DNA of 64,000 nt, from positions 1 to 64,000 of the forward strand of contig JAFEGK010000016.1 of the NCBI GenBank assembly GCA_018239985.1, read 5' to 3'. The DNA comes from Verrucomicrobiota bacterium. Its GTDB lineage: Bacteria > Chlamydiota > Chlamydiia > Chlamydiales > Rhabdochlamydiaceae. The notes under the pieces were generated by a model. The model saw nothing but the letters and a program-made list of their open reading frames with translations. It was not told the origin of the DNA and ran no database searches. Below are positions 17,708-24,648 of this stretch, one piece after another. Every line of letters starts with the position of its first letter. The stretch's first letter is position 1. The position numbers and the translations under genes were made by a program.

Positions 17708-18828
17708 AATTAGAGATCAAAGTCCCTTCCGCCGGAGAATCAGTTTCAGAAGCTACTGTCAGTCAAATTTTAAAGGCCAACGGCACTTATGTAAAAACTG
17801 ATGAGGAGATCGTCGAGCTTGAAACAGACAAAGTCAACCAAGTGGTCTACGCTCCTGGAGAGGGGATTTTGACCCTCACTGTGCAAGTCAACGACGTGGT
17901 GAAAATCGGACAGATCATCGGCTCGATCGATACCACGGGGAAAAAAGAGGAAAAACCAGCTGCTGCAAAGCCTGAGCCAACCCCGCCACCCGTCCCTACT
18001 CCAACTCCAGTTGTCCAAGAAAAGGGGCCATCGGCACGCAAAACAAGCGCAGATTTTGTTGCCGAATTGGGCAAGATTCCTGAAATCAAAACTCCAGCCC
18101 CAGCGCTACCTAAAACCAAAGAAGAAGTGGGGAAAGTCACCAGAAAACGGATGACAAATTTACGCAAAACGATCGCAGAGCGACTCGTCGCCGTAAAAAA
18201 TCAGACCGCCATGCTCACCACGTTCAATGAAGTCGACATGTCGAATATCATGGCGATCCGCGCACGTGAACAGGAAGCATTCCTTAAGCGCAACGGAGTG
18301 AAATTGGGCTTCATGTCATTTTTCGTCAAAGCTGCTGTCGCGGCACTTAAAGAGTTCCCTGAAATCAACTCCTATATCGATGGAGAGGAGGTCGTCACCT
18401 TCCAAACCTATGACGTCTGTATCGCTGTATCGACCGAAAAAGGATTGATGGTACCTGTCTTGCGCAACGCCGACCAGAAAAACTTCTGTGAAATCGAACA
18501 AGAGATAGGGGCTTTTGCCAAAAAAGCTCGCGAGGGGAGAATTTCTGTCGACGATATGCGGGGTGGCAGCTTCACCATCACAAATGGGGGAGTCTTTGGC
18601 TCGATGCTTTCTACACCAATTCTCAATCCCCCTCAAAGCGCCATTTTGGGAATGCACACCATCGTCAAACGGCCCGTCGTCGTCGCCGATGAAATCGTCA
18701 TCCGCCCGATCATGTTTTTGGCCCTGAGCTATGATCACCGTCTTGTCGATGGTCGGGAGGCGATCCAGTTCCTAGTTCACATGAAGAATAATCTCGAAGA
18801 GCCAACAAGGATGTTGATTGATTTATGA
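17704..18828 (+). CDS. sucB: Dihydrolipoamide succinyltransferase (E2), short form
   Basis: E2 core of the 2-oxoglutarate dehydrogenase complex. An N-terminal lipoyl domain (1-78) has the lipoylated lysine in ETDKVN (near residue 42); a Pro/Ala linker follows (80-105); the catalytic acyltransferase domain (about 140-374) carries SYDHRLVDGREAI (His/Asp catalytic pair). The peripheral-subunit-binding segment (about 105-140) is degenerate: it keeps a DFVAELG helix but lacks the GTGPGGRI core that normally docks E1/E3. ATGA overlap with both neighbours indicates tight coupling. Confidence 0.95.
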   Translation: MKLEIKVPSAGESVSEATVSQILKANGTYVKTDEEIVELETDKVNQVVYAPGEGILTLTVQVNDVVKIGQIIGSIDTTGKKEEKPAAAKPEPTPPPVPTPTPVVQEKGPSARKTSADFVAELGKIPEIKTPAPALPKTKEEVGKVTRKRMTNLRKTIAERLVAVKNQTAMLTTFNEVDMSNIMAIRAREQEAFLKRNGVKLGFMSFFVKAAVAALKEFPEINSYIDGEEVVTFQTYDVCIAVSTEKGLMVPVLRNADQKNFCEIEQEIGAFAKKAREGRISVDDMRGGSFTITNGGVFGSMLSTPILNPPQSAILGMHTIVKRPVVVADEIVIRPIMFLALSYDHRLVDGREAIQFLVHMKNNLEEPTRMLIDL

Positions 18829-20195
18829 CCGAAAAATTTGATGTCATCGTGATTGGAAGTGGTCCGGCTGGCTATGTAGCGGCGATCCGGTGTGGGCAAC
18901 TTGGCCTAAAAACCGCGTGCGTTGAAAAAGGGGAGCTTGGCGGAACTTGCCTCAATATTGGCTGTATCCCTTCCAAAGCGCTGCTCCATTCCTCAGATCT
19001 CTATTACCAGCTTGAGCACCATTTTCCCGATCACGGGGTTCAAGCAGGCCATATCGCTTTTGATTTCGACAAAATGATGAACCGAAAGAAAGAGGTCGTC
19101 AAAGGGTTCACACAAGGAGTTGGGGCCCTATTCCAAAAGAATAAAGTGGTCCATCTCAAAGGGACGGGTATCCTCAAATCTCCGACTATAGTTTCTGTGA
19201 ATGGGACCGATTTTGAAGCCAGTTCCATCATTTTGGCAACTGGCTCCGAACCAATCCGCCTTCCCTTTTTGCCAATTGATGAAAAAAGGATCGTCACCTC
19301 TACAGGTGCCTTAGCTCTAGAGAGCATTCCCCAGAAAATGATCGTGGTTGGCGCTGGGGCAATTGGAGTAGAGCTAGGCTCAGTTTATAGTAGGCTTGGC
19401 TCGAATGTTACCTTCGTCGAGTTTTTGCCCAAAATTTGCCCTACCATGGACGAGGTGATTTCAAAAAATCTCCAGCAAATCCTCGAAAAACAGGGGATGA
19501 CCTTCCACCTCAACTCCAAAGTAGTTGCCGCCGATGGAACTCGGCTCACTGTTGAGAAAGAGGGGCAAAAAATGGAAATGGAGGCAAATGTCGTACTTTG
19601 CTCCATAGGCAGACGTCCCTATACGACGGGGCTTGGGTTAGAAAATGTGGGCATTACGCCCAATGAAAAAGGGTTCATTCCCATCAATGGCCGTTTCCAG
19701 ACCAAAATCCCCAATATCTTTGCGATTGGAGACATTATCGATGGGCCAATGCTAGCACATAAAGCGTTTGAAGAGGGGGTAGCCGTTGCCGAATTGATCG
19801 CCGGCGGGAGCCCGATAATTGAATACATGGCAATTCCCAACGTAGTCTATACCAACCCTGAAGTGGCGGCGGTGGGCTTAACCGAAGCAGAAGCCAAAGC
19901 GATGGGACTGAATGTCAAAACAGGTAGCTTCCCCTTTAAAATCAACTCACGCGCTAAATGTACCGGGGAGACAGAAGGGATGGTCAAGATCGTAGCCGAT
20001 GGGATAACTGACCGTATTTTAGGGGTGCATATCCTTGGTGCCCATGCCTCAGAAATCATCGCAGAAGGTGTTGTGGCGATCGAGAAGAAGATGACATCCC
20101 TAGAGCTAGGGAATGCTCCGCACGCCCACCCGACCTTCTCAGAAGCGGTAAAAGAGGCGGCTCTGGCTGTCCATGGCCGCCCAATTCACCGATAA
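18825..20195 (+). CDS. lpdA: Dihydrolipoamide dehydrogenase (E3)
   Basis: FAD/NAD flavoprotein that reoxidises E2-bound dihydrolipoamide. The 456-residue chain has the GSGPAGYVAAIRCGQLG FAD motif, the redox disulfide GGTCLNIGCIPSK (about 39-51), a second glycine-rich NAD motif (GAGAIGVELGS) and the C-terminal HAHPTFSEA catalytic histidine/glutamate. It is the third gene of the sucAB-lpdA operon, which ends in the 20-bp hairpin at 20205-20248. It is the only E3 in the window, so it could also serve other lipoyl complexes. Confidence 0.96.
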   Translation: MTEKFDVIVIGSGPAGYVAAIRCGQLGLKTACVEKGELGGTCLNIGCIPSKALLHSSDLYYQLEHHFPDHGVQAGHIAFDFDKMMNRKKEVVKGFTQGVGALFQKNKVVHLKGTGILKSPTIVSVNGTDFEASSIILATGSEPIRLPFLPIDEKRIVTSTGALALESIPQKMIVVGAGAIGVELGSVYSRLGSNVTFVEFLPKICPTMDEVISKNLQQILEKQGMTFHLNSKVVAADGTRLTVEKEGQKMEMEANVVLCSIGRRPYTTGLGLENVGITPNEKGFIPINGRFQTKIPNIFAIGDIIDGPMLAHKAFEEGVAVAELIAGGSPIIEYMAIPNVVYTNPEVAAVGLTEAEAKAMGLNVKTGSFPFKINSRAKCTGETEGMVKIVADGITDRILGVHILGAHASEIIAEGVVAIEKKMTSLELGNAPHAHPTFSEAVKEAALAVHGRPIHR

Positions 20196-20204
20196 TAGAA
20201 TAAG

Positions 20205-20248
20205 AAAGTGAGAAGAGGAGTCGGTTGCCCGACTCCTCTTCTCACTTT
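20205..20248. terminator. Strong bidirectional terminator after sucAB-lpdA
   Basis: Perfect 20-bp stem (20205-20224 and 20229-20248) with a 4-base TTGC loop, flanked by AAA/TTT runs on both sides. It serves lpdA on the plus strand and the convergent Fe-S carrier gene on the minus strand. Confidence 0.9.
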
Positions 20249-20270
20249 AAATTCTTTCTTTAAATTTTAT

Positions 20271-20840
20271 CTAGTAAGACTGAGATTTGCCGCAGCCACA
20301 GGAGCTTTTCGCATTCGGGTTGGAAATCTTAAAGCCTGCGTGATTAAGCCCCTCTACATAATCGATTTCTGAGCCAATTAGGCGGCTTAAGGCCCCCTGG
20401 TTAACGTGGATGTCGACCCCATGGGAATTAAAGACTGCATCATCGTTTTTTGGCTGTTTAGAAAAGTCGAGCACATACTCAAAGCCACTGCATCCAGCTG
20501 CTTTATCGCCAAAACGGAGGCCCCAACCAGATTTATCCTCTTCTGCAAGGATTTCTTTGAATTTTTCGGCTGCCCGCTTGGTGAGGTTAATGGCCTGTAA
20601 ATCTTGCTTCTCCTGAAGAATCGCATTGAGGCTAGCGACGAGCCCATCGATCTCATCTTCGGCATACCCATGACCGAGCATCCCGGCTTCCAGGGTCTCC
20701 CAGGTAGCTGCCTGGCAACCGACGCAGTGGAGGCCCGCATTGGTGATCTCTTGGGCAAGCTTTTGAGCCTTTTGGGGAAATTTAGAGAAAATGTCCTCAA
20801 TGGTCATTTCTCGTGTGATTTTCTCTTCTTGCTTTGTCAT
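20271..20840 (-). CDS. DUF1858 domain fused to an A-type Fe-S carrier (IscA/HesB-like)
   Basis: A 189-residue two-domain protein. Residues 8-80 match the DUF1858 fold, including its CxxC (Cys39, Cys42) in GLHCVGCQAATWETLEAG; residues 83-189 are an A-type carrier with the three conserved cysteines (Cys117 in AAGCSGF, Cys181 and Cys183 in SSCGCG). A-type carriers deliver iron-sulfur clusters to target enzymes. The order (DUF1858 then HesB) is seen directly; a redox or cluster-handling partnership between the two cysteine sets is inference. Located 12 bases downstream of the ferredoxin gene, suggesting an operon. Confidence 0.88.
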   Translation of the reverse strand: MTKQEEKITREMTIEDIFSKFPQKAQKLAQEITNAGLHCVGCQAATWETLEAGMLGHGYAEDEIDGLVASLNAILQEKQDLQAINLTKRAAEKFKEILAEEDKSGWGLRFGDKAAGCSGFEYVLDFSKQPKNDDAVFNSHGVDIHVNQGALSRLIGSEIDYVEGLNHAGFKISNPNAKSSCGCGKSQSY

Positions 20841-20852
20841 GGTTGTCTACCT

Positions 20853-21116
20853 TTAGAATTTTATTTTAACACAGCCGCCCTTGATCTTGCATTGGCAAGC
20901 GAGCCGCTCTTTATCCATATCGCCGAGAAAGTCCTCTTCCTCTTGAGTGAAATCGGAGAGATTTTCCATCCCTTCGACGACCTCAATCACACAAGTTCCG
21001 CAGATCCCTTCAGTACAGGCAAAGGGGACGCCAGCCTCCTCACAAATTTGTGCAATAGGGGCGCCATCTTCGAGCTGATATTCCTCGTTGCCGTCTGCGA
21101 AAACTAGTTTAGCCAT
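20853..21116 (-). CDS. [2Fe-2S] plant-type ferredoxin
   Basis: An 87-residue electron carrier with the C-x4-C-x2-C...C pattern (Cys34, Cys39, Cys42, Cys74) within FACTEGICGTCVIEV and LACQCKI, and an acidic middle (NLSDFTQEEEDFLGD). It resembles the small [2Fe-2S] ferredoxins associated with Fe-S assembly and chlamydial metabolism. It is first in a pair with the A-type carrier fusion. The redox partner is not evident. Confidence 0.9.
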   Translation of the reverse strand: MAKLVFADGNEEYQLEDGAPIAQICEEAGVPFACTEGICGTCVIEVVEGMENLSDFTQEEEDFLGDMDKERLACQCKIKGGCVKIKF

Positions 21117-21287
21117 ATCCGACTAGGGTAGTCGATTGAGGGTAAAAACAGCAAGAAAAAAACTTTTCATAAGCAACTAATAATTAAAATGATGTATTAA
21201 TTTACATTCTCTTAACTAAATCTTGATCTTAAATTCAATAATTGTTAAAATATATTTATAAGGAAATAATTTAATCCGGAGGTAATA

Positions 21288-21512
21288 GTGAATACGGTTA
21301 ATGAACTTCGCAGAAAAGTAGCTTGGTTGGAGAGTAAAGTCGATATGCTCGAGACCGAACTGCTTAAGCTCAACGCCATGTTGATCGACTGCGGATTCCC
21401 AGAAGGGGTCGAAACTCTAAAAGCGACCATTCAAGATCTCTTGGCCGAAGCCAACGATCCTTCTTCGCAATTTCCTCCTGAAGACGATCGTCCTCACACT
21501 CAATTCGCTTAA
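21288..21512 (+). CDS. Small coiled-coil protein, unknown function
   Basis: A 74-residue ORF with a GTG start behind a strong GGAGGTAATA site. Residues 5-30 form heptads (LRRKVAWLESKVDMLETELLK across the span), followed by a short helical region and an acidic, proline-containing tail. It ends 6 bases before a hairpin terminator. No family is recognised; the clear ribosome site, codon pattern and terminator support it being real. Confidence 0.65.
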   Translation: MNTVNELRRKVAWLESKVDMLETELLKLNAMLIDCGFPEGVETLKATIQDLLAEANDPSSQFPPEDDRPHTQFA

Positions 21513-21518
21513 CCAATA

Positions 21519-21541
21519 AGCGGGAGCCTAAAACTCCCGCT
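21519..21541 (+). terminator. Rho-independent terminator
   Basis: 8-bp stem AGCGGGAG/CTCCCGCT with a 7-base loop followed by ATTTTTA, directly behind the small coiled-coil gene. Confidence 0.85.
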
Positions 21542-21547
21542 ATTTTT

Positions 21548-21715
21548 ATTAACCCGAGCCTCAAATAGGTGACAATCTGCTTGCTGCGGCTGCGCCATAT
21601 CAATTCTCTTTCGTCGCCGATAGTTCTACTATGGGCTCCTCATTCGAACCGCTGCGCTTTGATCTGGCTTTGCCTCGCTGGCGCATATTGTCACCTATTT
21701 GAGGCTCGGGTTAAT
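21548..21715. repeat. MITE-like element with 29-bp perfect terminal inverted repeats
   Basis: Arms 21548-21576 and 21687-21715 are exact reverse complements (ATTAACCCGAGCCTCAAATA at the left tip). The 168-base element contains no credible gene. It sits between two independent hairpin terminators, one for the coiled-coil gene and one for the 11-mer-repeat gene, as if inserted in a neutral intergenic spot. Confidence 0.78.
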
Positions 21716-21724
21716 ATGCATAAA

Positions 21725-21755
21725 AAAAACCTGGAGAGAAACTCTCCAGGTTTTT
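21725..21755. terminator. Bidirectional terminator of the 11-mer-repeat gene
   Basis: Perfect 14-bp stem (21725-21738 and 21742-21755) with an AAA loop, A-run on one side and T-run on the other. It lies just downstream of the minus-strand gene ending at 21777. Confidence 0.88.
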
Positions 21756-21776
21756 GACTTTACAGTTAGTCTTAAA

Positions 21777-22928
21777 TTAGGCTGAAACCGCAGCAGCACC
21801 AAAGAATGGTACTCTTGTTGGGATCATTGAGCGAATTAAGTTAAACGCATCAGAAGCTTTACCAGCAGTTGCAGAAGCAGCTGTTGAAGCATATCCACCA
21901 ACTGTTGAAAGAACTGGAGAAGCATATCCACCAACTGTTGAAGCAACTGTTGAAGCAGCGCCAGCAACTGTCGAAGCAGCAGCAGAAGCTTTTTCACCAA
22001 CTACAGAAGCAGCTGTTGAAGCATACCCACCAACTGTCGAAGCAGCAGCAGAAGCTTTTTCAGCAACTACAGAAGCAGCGTCAGAAGCTTTGCCAGCTAC
22101 AAATTTAGAAGCGTCAACAACTTTCTCAGCAGCGTTTGAAACTACTGTAGGAACTCCGAAGTAGTAAACACCAGCAGCGATAGCAGCTGTTGCAGCTGTT
22201 GCGATCACAACGTTTCTGATGACTTTGTTGCGTGCAGCAGTGTTTGCTTGCTCTTCAGCTGCTTTAGCAGCGGCTTTAGCAACAGCTCTTCTTTCAGCTT
22301 TAAGTTCAGCTTTAAGATCTTTTACTTCGTTGCTCAAGTTGTGTGTCTTAAATGCGAGAATACCGCAAGCAACTTGTGGAACAGCAATAGTAGCTGCAGC
22401 GGCTAAACCAATACCGACGGCAGCAGCTGGAGTTCTAAGGTGTGCAGTCTGACCGAGAAGGAACAGGATTCCGCGAACAATTGATTGAATAACAAGAGCA
22501 ATTGTATCTTGGATAGTTGCACCCATGTTTTCTCTACCTAGCAGTTTTCCACCTTTTTGAAGAAAACTGAATGTTTTTCTTGTCGCAAGAAAGGCTTTCT
22601 CACCAGCATTACGTGCAACTTCGTCTGATTTAATTAAGACGTTTTTATGATAGTTGCCAAGTTTTTCCCCTAGAGAAAGAGGAAGTTCCTCTCCATCTTC
22701 GTCAACTTGTGGCTGAGCCAATACGAAATTTTGGAATCTCGCGATAGGAGCGTTTAAAGTCGTATGCACAGTTCCTTCTAGGAAGTTCACAACTCTTTTA
22801 CCAAAACTATCAACTTTTTCTTTAAGTTGATCAATGTCCTGACTAAATTTTGCTTCGTCAGCTTTTTGAGCTTCTAAGGAGACAAATTCCTTTCCATAAT
22901 TTTTAATAGCGTCTATAGGTTTTACCAT
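21777..22928 (-). CDS. Hydrophobic coiled-coil protein with eight tandem 11-residue repeats (Inc-like candidate)
   Basis: A 383-residue protein with no recognised family. Order: charged helical N-terminus (1-60), a GNYHKN motif (91-96), a paired hydrophobic region (143-193), a coiled coil (195-232), another hydrophobic segment (236-263), then eight perfect-length 11-residue units (280-367) with consensus (K/Y)AS-x-A-A-S-x-V-x-(G/E), and a 16-residue end. The GNYH motif and the hydrophobic/coiled-coil/hydrophobic order recur in the product at 23725-24498. 11-mer repeats of this kind form amphipathic lipid-binding helices in some eukaryotic proteins; a membrane or host-facing role is inference. 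ATG follows a weakly placed GGAGG (TTTGGAGGATAAT). Confidence 0.72.
   Translation of the reverse strand: MVKPIDAIKNYGKEFVSLEAQKADEAKFSQDIDQLKEKVDSFGKRVVNFLEGTVHTTLNAPIARFQNFVLAQPQVDEDGEELPLSLGEKLGNYHKNVLIKSDEVARNAGEKAFLATRKTFSFLQKGGKLLGRENMGATIQDTIALVIQSIVRGILFLLGQTAHLRTPAAAVGIGLAAAATIAVPQVACGILAFKTHNLSNEVKDLKAELKAERRAVAKAAAKAAEEQANTAARNKVIRNVVIATAATAAIAAGVYYFGVPTVVSNAAEKVVDASKFVAGKASDAASVVAEKASAAASTVGGYASTAASVVGEKASAAASTVAGAASTVASTVGGYASPVLSTVGGYASTAASATAGKASDAFNLIRSMIPTRVPFFGAAAVSA
21828..22091 (-). repeat. Eight in-frame tandem 33-base coding repeats
   Basis: Encodes residues 280-367 of the preceding gene: eight contiguous 11-residue units without indels. Neighbouring units are similar but not identical at DNA level, so the array is partly diverged and could vary in copy number between strains. 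Confidence 0.85.
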
Positions 22929-23099
22929 GATTATTATCCTCCAAATTTGGATGTTGTTTTATTAGTGTTTAGTTTTATTCTAAACAGCTTTTTTGCTGTG
23001 TTAGTATTAATATATTATTATTCTATTATTAATAAGTCAATGTTTTTCTTTCTAAATCTTTAACTATTCTTAATTTATATATATATTAAAAATTTCAAT

Positions 23100-23765
23100 A
23101 TGCATATTTTGCATGAAAATGATATAGAAAAAATTATGAGTAAAATAATACTTAACGAATATGCTCCGTTTCGTTCTATCTTAATTTTTGGTCCCCCAGG
23201 ATCAGGGAAAGGAACGTTAGGTAAATTTTTGAGTAGTGCTGGCAACCACTACCATCTTTCCTCTGGAGCGATCTTCCGAGGTCTTTCACCAGACTCACCT
23301 GCAGGCAGAATCTTCCATAAGTATGCTGTAGAGGGGAAATTGGTTCCCGACGAAGTGACGATCGAGATTTGGCACCAGTATGTAAAAGGGTTAATTGCAA
23401 CTAATTGTTATTTTCCCCATGACCAATTCCTGCTGCTCGACGGAGTGCCGAGAACGGTTAAACAAACTGAATTGATTGATCCTTATATAGAGCTGATGCA
23501 TATCATTGTATTAGAGTCTCCCGATATTGAGGTGCTGATTAACCGTCTAAAGAGGCGGGCTGTCATTGAGCGTAGGCTAGACGATTTTGATGTCGATATT
23601 CTTTACCAACGGATGGAGGTCTATCATGAGGAATCGGTTAAAGTCCTCGAGCAGTACCCAGAGGAGCTGATTTCCACTTTCAATGCCAATCAACCCCCCT
23701 TAGAAGTTTTGAGGGATGTCCTTGTTAAACTGTCCTATTTGTTAACACATAGTAAGCAATTGTAG
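23100..23765 (+). CDS. Adenylate-kinase-like nucleotide kinase, short-LID form
   Basis: A 221-residue P-loop protein resembling nucleoside monophosphate kinases. Walker A is GPPGSGKGT (31-39); LSSGAIFR (53-60) stands where Adk has STGDMLR; LDGVPRT (113-119) matches LDGFPRT; RRAVIERRLDDFD (152-164) matches the arginine and DD region with the LID shortened and without zinc cysteines. The N-terminus carries about 20 extra residues; ATG at 23136 is an alternative start, as neither start has a clear ribosome site. Departures at the NMP-binding motif suggest a divergent paralogue, not the housekeeping enzyme. Substrate unknown. It overlaps the convergent gene by 41 bases. Confidence 0.78.
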   Translation: MHILHENDIEKIMSKIILNEYAPFRSILIFGPPGSGKGTLGKFLSSAGNHYHLSSGAIFRGLSPDSPAGRIFHKYAVEGKLVPDEVTIEIWHQYVKGLIATNCYFPHDQFLLLDGVPRTVKQTELIDPYIELMHIIVLESPDIEVLINRLKRRAVIERRLDDFDVDILYQRMEVYHEESVKVLEQYPEELISTFNANQPPLEVLRDVLVKLSYLLTHSKQL

Positions 23766-24498
23766 AGACGGCAATTGTCGAAGGGATAGCTAATGCTAAG
23801 AGTGCATAAGTTGCGTATTTGATCGTCGGAACAATTTCATAGACCACTAATTGTTTTAGAGAATCCACCTCTGTCTGAATTTCCAAAATCTTGTTCTGAG
23901 CTTGCTCAAAACCATCTTTTAATGTCCTATTTCCAACCTTGACTTCCCCGTTAAGGTAGTAAAGGAAGTAGACATTCAGCAAAAGGATGCTAGAAGCTAT
24001 CATCATAACGAGTGCCGCAGGGGCTGTTTTATAGAGGAAAATCGTTGACGATATCCCGATGGCGGTGACGATTGTAGGGACAATATGGAAAACTTGTAGC
24101 GCGCAAAAAACAACAACATAGACAACTGTTCCGATGAGGGTCTCGCATAGAACTCTTTGGATTGAAGTTCCTGTCTCGGTATAGGTTAGGGGGGTTAAGG
24201 GCCATTTTACGATCCGTTCTACAAATCTCTCCACCTTTTGAGCATAATCCATCCCGTTAATTACGACGTTGCTATGGTAGTTGCCGTAAAAATCAATCAC
24301 ACTATGAGCCAGCTGTAGGATTGTGGGCGTGTCGTTAGTGAATTCCTTATGAACGTATCTGTTTGGGGTAATCGCTTTGGACAGTTCTTTGACTCCTTCG
24401 CGGGCTAAAGTAAAGGGGAATGCGACCGCCTCAACCGCCTGTTTGCCAAATTCATCTATCGGGTGAATCGGTTCAGGTGAAAAGCCATGAATTTCCAT
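23725..24498 (-). CDS. Hypothetical membrane protein, GNYH family (Inc-like candidate)
   Basis: A 257-residue product with a soluble N-terminus containing GNYHSN (72-77), a large hydrophobic region (about 118-182, several helices), a coiled-coil stretch (190-217) and a final hydrophobic hairpin (about 224-251). The same motif and order appear in the 11-mer-repeat protein (GNYHKN at 91-96, hydrophobic, coiled coil, hydrophobic), so the two are probably distant relatives. AAGGAGCAAAAA precedes the ATG. Function unknown; bilobed hydrophobic layout is compatible with an inclusion-membrane protein but is not proof. Confidence 0.7.
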   Translation of the reverse strand: MEIHGFSPEPIHPIDEFGKQAVEAVAFPFTLAREGVKELSKAITPNRYVHKEFTNDTPTILQLAHSVIDFYGNYHSNVVINGMDYAQKVERFVERIVKWPLTPLTYTETGTSIQRVLCETLIGTVVYVVVFCALQVFHIVPTIVTAIGISSTIFLYKTAPAALVMMIASSILLLNVYFLYYLNGEVKVGNRTLKDGFEQAQNKILEIQTEVDSLKQLVVYEIVPTIKYATYALLALAIPSTIAVSTIAYYVLTNRTV

Positions 24499-24648
24499 TT
24501 TTTGCTCCTTTTTGCATAAAGTTTACACTTACAAGGACTTAAATGGCAATAATAAATTTCTAAGCCTCTGATTTTCAACGGACTAAAAATTTGATTATAA
24601 TGTTCAGTTATGTTAATATTAATAATGAATTAACATTGGAACATTAAT

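Noticed and set aside
21869-22452. Plus-strand frames rich in HQLLKQ or AALAAALA repeats
   Set aside because: They are antisense shadows of the 11-mer repeats and the alanine-rich coiled coil.
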